Positions 48,953 through 61,100 of a stretch of DNA of 64,000 nt are shown here, in pieces (position 1 is the first letter of the stretch; every line of letters begins with the position of its first letter). Position numbers and translations under genes: made by a program. This DNA comes from Bactericera cockerelli (Eukaryota > Arthropoda > Insecta > Hemiptera > Triozidae). Below the pieces are notes generated by a model. It was not told where the DNA came from. It saw only the letters and a list, made by a program, of their open reading frames with translations, and ran no database searches. The DNA lies in assembly GCA_024516035.1 (NCBI GenBank), contig CM044967.1, positions 14,969,363 through 15,033,362 on the forward strand, given 5' to 3'.

Positions 48953-49702
48953 GACCTGAAACAAAAATGAAATCTTTTTTTCAAGTAGGCACCTATTTTA
49001 GAATTATAGTAATGAAACAGCAGCTACTGAGGTGGCTTGTGGTCTGTGTTGTATCTTGTCCATCCCGTGGTATGCCTCGTGGTATCTCTGATTGACGAGA
49101 AGTGATAATTCTGCACTACCCACTAAAATTGTGATATAATAACACAAAGAAACACATTTATTTATTTAATATATCGATGTTTCTCTAATATCCAGTTCTC
49201 ACATAGTTATCCAGTTTTCTCTTATATCCAGTTCTCTTACACTCAGCTTCAACTGTACTCGACAACACTTTCCTTGTGAACTTTAACGTGTCCCGTGCAA
49301 CTAATCGAATCTCCAACCTCCAACATCTCCTAAGGTCCAACTCATTACTCAGCCCGGTCATAACGACTCTCAGCTTCCTTCTGCACCATTAACCAACACC
49401 TTCGCACGGGCCATCATGACTCAAGCTCGACGGTAATTTCGCGGAGTAGAAAATTCCCCGGAGATTGCGAATTTTTTTTACAACTTTCACTCTTCAAATA
49501 AAATCCCACTCGACTTCGACAATGTGTAGGTATGAAAAAAATTGGCACTCAGACACGCTGGCAGGCAAGATATTGTTTCGATATGGCATCGTCCTCTTTA
49601 TGGAGGTACTTGATTGTGTTGTAAGACTGTTTTTTTTTTTTTTTTTTTTTTTTTTCAGGTGCAGTTTTTATTAGATTCCAAAATTTTACATTTCCTTTTT
49701 TA
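48953..49702. other. Upstream region of gene C
   Basis: On the minus strand an acceptor TTTGTTTCAG lies three bases before the ATG, so a 5' exon is expected further up. The GC-richer 49240-49470 is the best candidate, without proof. A poly(T) run is at 49631-49660. Confidence 0.35.
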
Positions 49703-49855
49703 CCGAACTCACTAGCTTGATCGATAAGGCGACGGACTTGTAACCTGGAGGTCGGTAATTCAAGTCCCGGTTTCAGCGTAGATTTGGTAAAGCAAGTTTG
49801 AGTAGTTGTGATATCACGAGGGTGATTAACACAAATATCATAACTTAACTTAACT
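49703..49855 (+). mobile_element. tRNA-derived SINE, family of 19285-19420, plus copy
   Basis: CTAGCTTGATCGATAAGGCG, ACGGACTTGTAACCTGGAGG, AATTCAAGTCCCGG, then GTAAAGCAAGTTTGAGTAG and CACGAGGGTGATTAACAC. Confidence 0.8.
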
Positions 49856-49889
49856 TAGCTTTAAAAATTATAACCTTGAAATCATGGTT

Positions 49890-50029
49890 TGTGTTGATTA
49901 CTTTTGTCACGTCACAAAAACTCAGAGTTCAGTCTCACCCTGGCAGACCTTCATCGAAATTGGGACTCGAACCATCGACCTTCAGGTTACAAGTCCGCCG
50001 CCTCACCGATCAAGCTACTGAGGTCGGTC
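49890..50029 (-). mobile_element. tRNA-derived SINE, same family, inverted partner
   Basis: Minus strand GACCTCAGTAGCTTGATCGG, GGCGGACTTGTAACCTGAAG, GGTTCGAGTCCC, tail ending GTAATCAACACAAA. With 49703-49855 it forms a tail-to-tail inverted pair. Confidence 0.8.
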
Positions 50030-50269
50030 CAAAATTATAAATTGTACCTGTACACCTGGTGGTTACCTTCATAAAAGGTAATACATTGTACCTGCACAAC
50101 GATAACATAAAATTGTAGTATTATTACTGTGGGGTTTAACGTCAGTTTAAATAGTTATTTAAGGTCGATTCACTTCGAGGGTTTTACCCAATATTCGCTG
50201 ACGAAACTAATCATCCACTCATAGCGAGTTTCCGACGGGAATACCATCAAGAGAATACGGGTGACGATG

Positions 50270-50490
50270 TTACTTGGTAGTCAAGTGGTTAAGGCAATAG
50301 TCCGGTAATTCAGGTAGCGTAGGGATCCGTTGGTTCGAATCCCACCCAGTGCATGATTTTTTCCTCATCAACTTGAGTTTGTGACCACATAAAAATAAGA
50401 CTCTCACGGTTAGGTGGTAGAAAATGCTTTGAACATTAACCTCGTCTGGTGGTTATCTTCCACTAAAGAGTATTATTATTATTAATCACA
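50270..50490 (+). mobile_element. tRNA-derived SINE, full-length-looking
   Basis: Head TACTTGGTAGTCAAGTGGTT, box B GTTGGTTCGAATCCCACC, body GAGTTTGTGACCACATAAAA and GGTTAGGTGGTAGAAAATGC, tail CACTAAAGAGTATT with (ATT)n. Best copy of this family in the window. Confidence 0.75.
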
Positions 50491-51926
50491 GATGGATTCG
50501 AAAATCGAACGGTCACGAATTCAAGTCTGGTGACAACGTCCAGCGAGGTTAGGACTTGGATGGTGACAGTTTGAACTCTCGTGATGCTGCATGGCCATTT
50601 CCGGCCCAGCCCAGGTTAAGTGAGTTTGACATGGACAGCTGGTTGGTAACTATTTAGCGATCTGGCGCGGCGTATCCATATGATAATTAAAAACAGAAAA
50701 GTGAGAAGTTCCACTAGACGTAACAGGACGCAAATATCCTAATGTCGATCCTGATTTTGCTTTCATTAAGATGATGAGATGTAATAAGTTTAAGCTATTC
50801 GCCAGATTGACATAACTTTAATATCTAGGTGGCAACCACGTAAAACTTCTCAGCCAAGTGTGTGGGTCTACGTTAGAACATCGACCCAAGAACTTTGGGA
50901 GCAGCATGGAATGTTGCGAAATTTGTTAATCGATGCACAAAGATGTACCAAGGTAATTTTATTTTTTTACCTTATCTTATTTTACTTGTAATGACAATTG
51001 GAATATGTACATTATTGTATATATAAATTTCAAAATAAAATAAATCTAAATCTAAAAAATACTGCCCAGAGAAATTATTCCATAAAAAATGTCTGTAAGA
51101 TTTGATTTAAAAAAATGTCTGTAAGATTTGATGGTAATGCTGTGCTGAATGGCAACCAGTCACAGGCTGCAGCTCCAGTTGCAGCTAATAAATTATAATT
51201 GGTTTCTCTCAGTCCTGGACACAAGGAAAATCAAGGGACCGGAATTTTTTCTCTTATATCCAGGTTTCTCTTATAAAAAGGATGTTTTCCCTTGTAGTGG
51301 GGTAAATTGGACCTATATCCAGGTTCAACTTTACCTAATTATCACCCGAGCTCTAAATTCAACAGACCAAGAAAATCAAATTTGGGAACGTGGAATTGCT
51401 CACTAAGTAGTAAAAGAAAGGAAACTGTCCCAGCGTCAGCAGGGTATGAATGCTACCTGGAATATAACCTGCTACAACCATCGATAGTAAATATTTCAAC
51501 AACTTTTTCAGAGTATAATTATATTTACAGTTCCTACTTGAGTGTTGTAATGCTCTCATTGAAAAGTTATAGGTATATCTTAACGAAAATGTCCAATAAA
51601 GAATAGTTCACTCGAATTTTCTGGTATTTTACCCAAAAATATGTCTCAAAAGACCTTCTATATATTATGTATGCGAAAGGTCGCAGAGACTTTATAGTAT
51701 ATGGTTCACCGATCACTCTCAGTTTGCCAATACTTAAGTTGGTGTTTATTGACCTATTACTTTATGAATACTGATGTAATAGGAAGGTACATACCTACCT
51801 TGTTGAATTCAGGAAACGTTGTAATGAATGAAATAATAGTCTGACAAAACAATATAATAGTAGAAAGTGAAAACCATGACTTCCTTACTAATGAAAATGA
51901 GATCAAGGTAAGTAGTTCATTTAATA
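50491..51926. other. Non-genic DNA
   Basis: SINE body words (CCATTTCCGGCCCAGCCCAG at about 50590) and a CTCTTATATCCAGGTT motif that also occurs near 49190-49240. No gene recognised; frames of 85-99 codons here lack context. Confidence 0.4.
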
Positions 51927-52060
51927 GCCGACCTCTGTGGCTCGATGGTTAAGGTGGACTCGTAACCTGGAGGTCGGTGGTTCGAGTCCTAGATATGGCA
52001 AAATCTAGTAAGGCTGATTTGAGTAAGTGTAACATTAGGTATCGTTCCATTGAATAGCAC
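51927..52060 (+). mobile_element. tRNA-derived SINE, family related to 19285-19420
   Basis: GCCGACCTCTGTGGCTCGAT, GACTCGTAACCTGGAGGTCG, GTGGTTCGAGTCC, then a diverged GAGTAAGTGTAACATTAGG tail. Confidence 0.75.
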
Positions 52061-52173
52061 AAATATGATACATTTAGTTCGTTTCGTACTGAATAGCGGC
52101 TTTTTATTATTATTATTATTGAACATTTTATTAATTGAACATATTATATACAACACAGATAATTACAAATTAA

Positions 52174-52980
52174 TCTCTATATATAAATGAGAAATATGGA
52201 CGGGCTTTGTGGCTTTGTGACTTTGTGGCTTTGTGGCTTTGTGTGCAGGAATTGTTTAGGCGAAACGGTAAGAGATAACGAAAAATTGATGAGAGACGAC
52301 CCCAAGTAAAATTGCCGGAAAATACCAGGAAAACTTTCAAAAGTCCGAAATTCCAAACCGTCCTTGAGTTATGACCTTCCTCAAGTATTTCCTTGAGGAA
52401 GGGTCCGATTTTATGACAGTCTTTGCCCTGGAACTTGAAATCTATCGCGAGGACCTATATTTTTTATTATTTAAAAACACATTAGACAAAATTAGCTTTC
52501 CTTTAATTCATTTTAGGCCACATTCTGACGTACCATTCTGGAGATATAAGCCAGAATGTTCGAAATTTCGACCATCTTTTCAGACTTTTCACGTTTTTTA
52601 GCATATACCAGCGCGGAAATTAAAATTTGTCGCGAGAACCTATATTTTTTATTAGTTAATAACATTTTAGACAAAACTAGCTTTCATTTAATTCATATTA
52701 GACCATATTCTGACGTACCGTTCTCGAGATAGAAGCCAGAATGTTCGAAATTTCGAGCATTTTTTCAGACTTTTCAGGTTTTTTTACAGACTCCAGCACG
52801 GAACTTAAAAGTTATCGCGAGGACCTATATTTTTACTGTAAAAACTGTCTGAGAACATCACATGATTTTATTTGAGCCTTTTCTTGACAAACCGTTCTCG
52901 AAATATGGGCCAGTTTACTACATTATCAATATCCGCTGTGATAGATTTGGCTCGGGATTTTGAAATTTACAGCGATGATG
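52174..52980. repeat. Element beginning TCTATATATAAATG with ~185-bp internal repeats
   Basis: Starts TCTCTATATATAAATGAG, then four (GGCTTTGT)-like units. From about 52428 there are two and a half copies of a ~185-bp unit, marked by TCGCGAGGACCTAT-like words near 52445, 52631 and 52815 and by ATGTTCGAAATTTCGA. It resembles the start of the 235-bp direct repeat at 23512, so may belong to the same broad class; not classified. Confidence 0.6.
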
Positions 52981-52981
52981 G

Positions 52982-53015
52982 TTGTGTGTGTGTGTGTGTG
53001 CGTGTGTGTGTGTGT

Positions 53016-53072
<57 letters not shown>

Positions 53073-53222
53073 TGATGTGTGGATGTGTGGATGGGTGTGT
53101 GTGTATGTATGTGGTGTGTGTGTGGTGTGTTGTGTTGTGTTGTGTGTGTGTGTATGTGTGTGTGTGTGTGTGTGTGTGTTGTGTGGGTGAGTGGGTGTGT
53201 GTGTGGATGGGTGTGTGTGTGT
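52982..53222. repeat. (GT)n microsatellite
   Basis: About 240 bases of mostly GT with GGTGATG interruptions. The Cys/Val frames over it are artefacts. Confidence 0.95.
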
Positions 53223-53235
53223 TTACGGATTAATA

Positions 53236-53540
53236 ATTAGCCGAACGCGTAAAAGAAAAATTAATACTTAGCCGAACTTTACACAAATATCCAATACTTA
53301 GCCGAACCATGAGAGGTTCGGCTAATTCCTTTTTCCATTTTCATTGAAAATATAACTTTTTAAGTTTTCTGAGTGGTATTGGCGCATAGAGAATGAGTTG
53401 AAGAAATTGTATTAATAATTTGAAAAATAAATATTGGATAGTCTTTCTCATTTTACAAAAAATCCCAATAAAATTGATGTTCGTCTAAATATTGATTTTT
53501 CTTTTACGTATATTCTTACGCAGCAATAATTAGACGAACC
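53236..53540. repeat. TTAGCCGAAC repeats and hairpin
   Basis: TTAGCCGAAC occurs three times at 30-31 base spacing (about 53237, 53268, 53298). The third is paired with its perfect inverse GGTTCGGCTAA at 53315-53325 around a 6-base loop. A related pair, GTTCGTCTAAAT near 53479 and ATTAGACGAAC near 53527, follows. Confidence 0.8.
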
Positions 53541-54490
53541 AAAAATCAGTATCGAAGCTACGGTTTTTTTTTGTTGAAACTTCGTTAATTTTTTTTTTGT
53601 TTCAACTGCTCGTCCCGACCTCTGGAAGTCCGAGATACTCTTTAAGTGTAATTTTGTATCTGTTTAATCCTGTAATATAATTTATAATTTACATTTATTA
53701 TGTGTATTGGAAAATTTCCAGTAAATCTACTTTCTTTACCTCTGCAGCTGGAAAGTAATTCAAATAGAATTCTCGTATAAGTATGAGGATTTGAGGAATA
53801 ATAAGGCTTTACCATAACCTCTACAAGTTGAACATAATTATACACTCAGCGAGTGCTCACTAAATCTACAAGTGGAACGATCCGTGATCATAAATTTTGA
53901 TTTTGTTTCTTTTTATTTTTTTTTAAAAAAAGGTGATTGTTTCAAGGACTTTTTTTATTTCTTAGCCATGAAACAGGAGCTACTATAGACCTTTGTGGTT
54001 TGTGTTAATGGGCGAGAAGTGACTCATTACTACCCATTTAGGTGCTGGGTCATCACGAGAGCACCGGATGGTATCCCTTACAAACAACTATAACCAAATT
54101 TAGAATACAATTTTTTGTCGGCTCCAGCGATCGAACCCGCGGACCTTTTGTACGAGTGCTTAGCTACCGAGCTAATCGTGAGCTTGAATTTTTGCATTGA
54201 TTGTTCTTAATATAATTTAGCTACCTCTTTCACCTGAAAAGTGGAATGAATGGAAGAGAAATTTGTTTAGATGAAACACACCCTAAGCGGAATACCTGGA
54301 TATGTAGACTGGATATGTAGAATACAGGAGCGATTCCACATATCCACATTTATTTAGTTTGAATAATTTGAAACCTGCCAGACGAATGATAAATCTTTTT
54401 TCACGTGTATGATTCTTTTGCTGCAAGTTAAAAGTGACTACCATATTATAATATTATGCCCAAGAGCGGTACCAAGTACTCGTACATAGT
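53541..54490. other. Non-genic DNA with a tRNA-like fragment
   Basis: AT-rich. A minus-strand tRNA-like stretch (GGTCCGCGGGTTCGATCGCT) is at about 54110-54185, with an upstream body that resembles 49013-49130 (GAAACAG-AGCTACT, GAGAAGTGA). Confidence 0.4.
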
Positions 54491-54798
54491 TACTATTTTT
54501 ATACTTTTAACGGGTGTATTATACTACTGAATACTATTTTTATTTTTGACGGGTGTATTGTACAGTTAAATACTATTTTTGATTTTGACGGTTGTATTGT
54601 ACTACTAAATACTATTTTTACTTTTGACGGGTGTATTGTACTACTAAATACTATTTTTACTTTTGACGGGTGTATTGTACTACTAAATACTATTTTTACT
54701 TTTGACGGGTGTATTGTACTACTAAATACTATTTTTACTTTTGACGGGTGTATTGTACAGCTAAATACTATTTTTACTTTTGACGGGTGTATTGTACT
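54491..54798. repeat. 39-bp minisatellite, ~8 copies
   Basis: Unit begins TACTATTTTTACTTTTGACG and ends with a GGTGTATTGTACTACTAAA stretch. Central copies are identical; the outer ones carry substitutions. Confidence 0.95.
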
Positions 54799-54894
54799 TA
54801 TCAGTATTTATCATCTGACCTGGTTGCAGGGTTTTCAGTGAAACCCTTACAATTAACACTGCGACCTAATTAGATCTATTGTGACCAGTTGATT

Positions 54895-55124
54895 CTATTT
54901 GGTTTTAACGTCCTGACTAAGATAGATAGTCAGGACGGGGGTTTTACCCTCCATTCGCTGGGAATCGTACCAGCTACCCACATTAACCTCACCCAGCCTG
55001 GGTTGGGCCGGAAATGCCAGCCTCACGTGTTTGGATGAAACAGAATTTTCTTCGAAAAGTCTGCTCCAACCGTGAGTTGAACTCGGGAACTCTGGACTAC
55101 GGGCAGTAGTCACAACCATTACGC
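54895..55124 (-). mobile_element. SINE (family of 14676) cut off by the satellite array
   Basis: Minus strand GTAATGGTTGTGACTACTGC through GTACGATTCCCAGCGAATGG and GTCAGGACGTTAAAACC. The expected head GCCTCCGTGG is missing at the satellite side. Confidence 0.8.
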
Positions 55125-58100
55125 CCAAAATAGACATTTTTGATAAGAAATGGACGAAATGAAATAATATGTTGATGTTTTTATGCCAATTTGGGATAAC
55201 ATTTCGCAAGATCTGCCTCATTGCGTTTATTTTTTTGAAATCAGATGCATAGTTTTTGATAACCCAGGCCATTCTGAACCCAGTTGTGCGTCAAAAGTGT
55301 TTTCCGTTAAAAAGTAACCCTTTATCTAAAATGACAGAAAATGAACGAGAACAGTTTATCTTACAATCCACTAGATCTATCGATAGCTTTTTAGTTCATT
55401 CAAATCGGACGTACGGTTCGAAAGATAAGTTCATTCGATTTCTGAAAACATCCAAAATCTCAGATAGAGTCGAATGTTAAGCAAAACATGTCGACATATA
55501 ACCTCTTCTTTAAGGATTTCTTTCAAATTTGAACTGAAGATAGCCAGTGGTGAATAAAGCCTTACCAAGCATTTGGAACCACTTGTTTGCATACTCAGCG
55601 AAAGTTGAAGGGGTATTTTATCATATTTGACATTTTGCATTCAATTTTCATCAAGTATGCAATTTTAGGTATTTTAAACTAAATTTTAGAAAGAAATAGT
55701 CAAAAATATACGTTTTTGGTTCCCAAAAAATTTCCGTACCGCCAACAGGAAAGCCACAAAGGCTCCTTCAAAATGATTGCATAAATTGGATATATGAAGG
55801 GTTTTTGAAAAACAAACGTTGATTTCAATAGCTCTCAACTAACAATTAAGCATAGACTAACACAGATTTTTGATGCTTGCATTTTTGCCAGGTTTTCAGA
55901 CCTTTGAAAGTTCGAGGTAAGCCCAAATAGACATTTTTGATAAGAAATGGACGAAATGAAATAATATGTTGATGTTTTTATGCCAATTTGGGATAACGTT
56001 TCGCAAGATCTGCCTCATTGCGTTTATTTTTTTGAAATCAGATGCATAGTTTTTGATAACCCAGGCCATTCTGAACCCAGTTGTGCGTCAAAAGTGTTTT
56101 CCGTTAAAAAGTAACCCTTTATCTAAAATGACAGAAAATGAACGAGAACAGTTTATCTTACAATCCACTAGATCTATCGATAGCACTTTAGTTCATTCAA
56201 ATCGGACGTACGGTTCGAAAGATAAGTTCATTCGATTTCTGAAAACTTCCAAAATCTCAGATAGAGTCGAATGTTAAGCAAAACATGTCGACATATAACC
56301 TCTTCTTTAAGGATTTCTTTCAAATTTGAACTGAAGATAGCCAGTGGTGAATAAAGCCTTACCAAGCATTTGGAACCACTTGTTTGCATACTCAGCGAAA
56401 GTTGAAGGGGTATTTTATCATATTTGACATTTTGCATTCAATTTTCATCAAGTATGCAATTTTAGGTATTTTAAACTAAATTTTAGAAAGAAATAGTCAA
56501 AAATATACGTTTTTGGTTCCCGAAAAATTTCCGTACCGCCAACAGGAAAGCCATAAAGGCTCCTTCAAAATGATTGCATTACTTCGATACATGAAGGGGT
56601 TTTTGAAAAACAAAAGTTGATTTCAATAGCTCTCATCTAATTACTAAGCATGGACTAACACAGATTTTTGATGCTTGCATTTTTGCCAGGTTTTCAGACC
56701 TTTGAAAGTTCGAGGTAAGCCCAAATAGACATTTTTGATAAGAAATGGACGAAATGAAATAATATGTTGATGTTTTTATGCCAATTTGGGATAACGTTTC
56801 GCAAGATCTGCCTCATTGCGTTTATTTTTTTGAAATCAGATGCATAGTTTTTGATAACCCAGGCCATTCTGAACCCAGTTGTGCGTCAAAAGTGTTTTCC
56901 GTTAAAAAGTAACCCTTTATCTAAAATGACAGAAAATGAACGAGAACAGTTTATCTTACAATCCACTAGATCTATCGATAGCACTTTAGTTCATTCAAAT
57001 CGGACGTACGGTTCGAAAGATAAGTTCATTCGATTTCTGAAAACATCCAAAATCTCAGATTGAGTCGAATGTTAAGCAAAACATGTCGACATATAACCTC
57101 TTCTTTAAGGATTTCTTTCAAATTTGAACTGAAGATAGCCAATGGTGAATAAAGCCTTACCAAGCATTTGGAACCACTTGTTTGCATACTCAGCGAAAGT
57201 TGAAGGGGTATTTTATCATATTTGACATTTTGCCTTCAATTCTCATCAAGTATGCAATTTTAGGTATTTTAAACTAAATTTTAGAGAGAAGTAGTCCAAA
57301 ATATACGTTTTTGATTCCCGAAAAATTTCCATACCGCCAACAGGAAAGCCACAAAAGCTCCTCAAATGATTGCATAACTTCGATACATGAAGGGGTTTTT
57401 TTAAAAACAAAAGTTGATTTCAATAGCTCTCACTAATTATTAAGCATGGACTAACACAGATTTTTGATGCTTGCATTTTTGCCAGGTTTTCAGACCTTTG
57501 AAAGTTCGAGGTAGCCCAAAATAGACATTTTTGATAAGAAATGGACGAAATGAAATAATATGTTGATGTTTTTATGCCAATTTGGGATAACGTTTCGCAA
57601 GATCTGCCTCATTGCGTTTATTTTTTTGAAATCAGATGCATAGTTTTGATAACCCAGGCCATTCTGAACCCAGTTGTGCGTCAAAAGTGTTTTCCGTTAA
57701 AAAGTAACCCTTTATCTAAAATGACAGAAAATGAACGAATAGTTTATCTTTCAATCACTAGATCTATCGATAGCACTTTAGTTCATTCAAATCGGACGTA
57801 CGTTTTGAAAGATAAGTTCATTTGATTTCTGAAAACATCCAAAATCTCAGATTGAGTCGAATTTTAGCAAAAACATGTCGAACATATAACCTTTTTCTTT
57901 AAGGATTTCTTTCAAATTTGAACTGAAGATAGCCAATGGTGAATAAAGCCTTACCAAGCATTTGGAACCACTTGTTTGCATACTCAGCGAAAGTTGAAGG
58001 GGTATTTTATCATATTTGACATTTTGCCTTCAATTTCATCAAGTATGCAATTTTAGGTATTTTAAACTAAATTTTAGAAGAGAAGTAGTCCAAAAATATA

Positions 58101-61100
58101 CGTTTTTGTTCCCGAAAAATTTCCATACCGCCAACAGGAAAGCCAAAAGCTCCTTCAAATGATTGCATAACTTCGATACATGAAGGGGTTTTTTAAAAAC
58201 AAAAGTTGATTTCAATAGCTCTCATCTAATTATTAAGCATGGACTAACACAGATTTTTGATGCTTGCATTTTTGCCAGGTTTTCAGACCTTTGAAAGTTC
58301 GAGGTAGCCCAAAATAGACATTTTTGATAAGAAATGGACGGAATGAAATAATATGTTGATGTTTTTATGCCAATTTGGGATAACGTTTCGCAAGATCTGC
58401 CTCATTGGGTTTATTTTTTTGAAATCAGATGCATAGTATTTGATAACCCAGGCCATTCTTAACCCAGTAGGGTGTCAAAACTGTTTTCCGTTAAAAAGTA
58501 ACCCTTTATCTAAAATGACAGAAAATGAACGATAGCTTATCTTTCAATCTACTAGATCTATCGATAGCACTTTAGTTCATTCAAATCGGACGTACGTTTT
58601 GAAAGATAAGTTCATTTGATTTCTGAAAACATCCAAAATCACAGATCGAGTCGAATTTTACGCAAAACATGTCAACATATAACCTTTTTCTTTAAGGATT
58701 TCTTTCAAATTTGAACTGAAGATAGCCAATGGTGAATAAAGCCTTACCAAGCATTTGGAACCACTTGTTTGCATACTCAGCGAAAGTTGAAGGGGTATTT
58801 TATCATATTTGACATTTTGCCTTCAATTCTCATCAAGTATGCAATTTTAGGTATTTTAAACTAAATTTTAGAGAGAAGTAGTCCAAAATATACGTTTTTG
58901 ATTCCCGAAAAATTTCCATACCGCCAACAGGAAAGCCACAAAAGCTCCTCAAATGATTGCATAACTTCGATACATGAAGGGGTTTTTTAAAAACAAAAGT
59001 TGATTTCAATAGCTCTCAACTAACTATTAAGCATGGACTAACACAGATTTTTGATGCTTGCATTTTTGCCAGGTTTTCAGACCTTTGAAAGTTCGAGGTA
59101 GGCCAAATAGACATTTTTGATAAGAAATGGACGAAATGAAATAATATGTTGATGTTTTTATGCCAATTTGGGATGAACAGTTTCGCAAGATCTGCCTCAT
59201 TGCGTTTATTTTTTTGAAATCAGATGCATAGTTTTTGATAACCCAGGCCATTCTGAACCCAGTTGTGCGTCAAAAGTGTTTTCCGTTAAAAAGTAACCCT
59301 TTATCTAAAATGACAGAAAATGAACGAGAACAGTTTATCTTACAATCCACTAGATCTATCGATAGCACTTTAGTTCATTCAAATCGGACGTAGGGTTTTT
59401 CGAAAGATAAGTTCATTCGATTTCTGAAAACTTCCAAAATCTCAGATAAGAGTCGAATTGTTAAGCAAAACATGTCGGACATATAACCTCTTCTTTAAGG
59501 ATTTCTTTCAAATTTGAACTGAAGATAGCCAATGGTGAATAAAGCCTTACCAAGCATTTGGAACCACTTGTTTGCATACTCAGCGAAAGTTGAAGGGGTA
59601 TTTTATCATATTTGACATTTTGCCTTCAATTCTCATCAAGTATGCAATTTTAGGTATTTTAAACTAAATTTTAGAAAGAAATAGTCAAAATATACGTTTT
59701 TGGTTCCCGAAAAATTTCCGTACCGCCAACAGGAAAGCCATAAAGCTCCTTCAAAATGATTGCATTACTTCGATACATGAAGGGGTTTTTGAAAAACAAA
59801 AGTTGATTTCAATAGTCTCATCTAATTACATAAGCATGGACTAACACAGATTTTTGATGCTTGCATTTTTGCCAGGTTTTCAGACCTTTGAAAGTTCGAG
59901 GTAAGCCAAAATAGACATTTTTGATAAGAAATGGACGAAATGAAATAATATGTTGATGTTTTTATGCCAATTTGGGATAACGTTTCGCAAGATCTGCCTC
60001 ATTGCGTTTATTTTTTTGAAATCAGATGCATAGTTTTTGATAACCCAGGCCATTCTGAACCCAGTTGTGCGTCAAAAGTGTTTTCCGTTAAAAAGTAACC
60101 CTTTATCTAAAATGACAGAAAATGAACGAGAACAGTTTATCTTACAATCCACTAGATCTATCGATAGCACTTTAGTTCTTTAGTTCATTCAAATCGGACG
60201 TACGGTTCGAAAGATAAGTTCATTCGATTTCTGAAAACTTCCAAAATCTCAGATAGAGTCGAATGTTAAGCAAAACATGTCGACATATAACCTCTTCTTT
60301 AAGGATTTCTTTCAAATTTGAACTGAAGATAGCCAATGGTGAATAAAGCCTTACCAAGCATTTGGAACCACTTGTTTGCATACTCAGCGAAAGTTGAAGG
60401 GGTATTTTATCATATTTGACATTTTGCCTTCAATTCTCATCAAGTATGCAATTTTAGGTATTTTAAACTAAATTTTAGAAAGAAATAGTCAAAAATATAC
60501 GTTTTTGGTTCCCGAAAAATTTCCGTACCGCCAACAGGAAAGCCATAAAGGCTCCTTCAAAATGATTGCATTACTTCGATACATGAAGGGGTTTTTGAAA
60601 AACAAAAGTTGATTTCAATAGCTCTCATCTAATTACTAAGCATGGACTAACACAGATTTTTGATGCTTGCATTTTTGCCAGGTTTTCAGACCTTTGAAAG
60701 TTCGAGGTAAGCCCAAATAGACATTTTTGATAAGAAATGGACGAAATGAAATAATATGTTGATGTTTTTATGCCAATTTGGGATAACGTTTCGCAAGATC
60801 TGCCTCATTGCGTTTATTTTTTTGAAATCAGATGCATAGTTTTTGATAACCCAGGCCATTCTGAACCCAGTTGTGCGTCAAAAGTGTTTTCCGTTAAAAA
60901 GTAACCCTTTATCTAAAATGACAGAAAATGAACGAGAACAGTTTATCTTACAATCCACTAGATCTATCGATAGCACTTTAGTTCATTCAAATCGGACGTA
61001 CGGTTCGAAAGATAAGTTCATTCGATTTCTGAAAACTTCCAAAATCTCAGATAGAGTCGAATGTTAAGCAAAACATGTCGACATATAACCTCTTCTTTAA

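Noticed and set aside
52872..53233. Cys/Val-rich frames as a cysteine-rich peptide
   Set aside because: They are translations of the (GT)n tract.
54491..54798. CRISPR-like array
   Set aside because: The 39-bp units are contiguous with no unique spacers, in a eukaryotic setting; it is a minisatellite.
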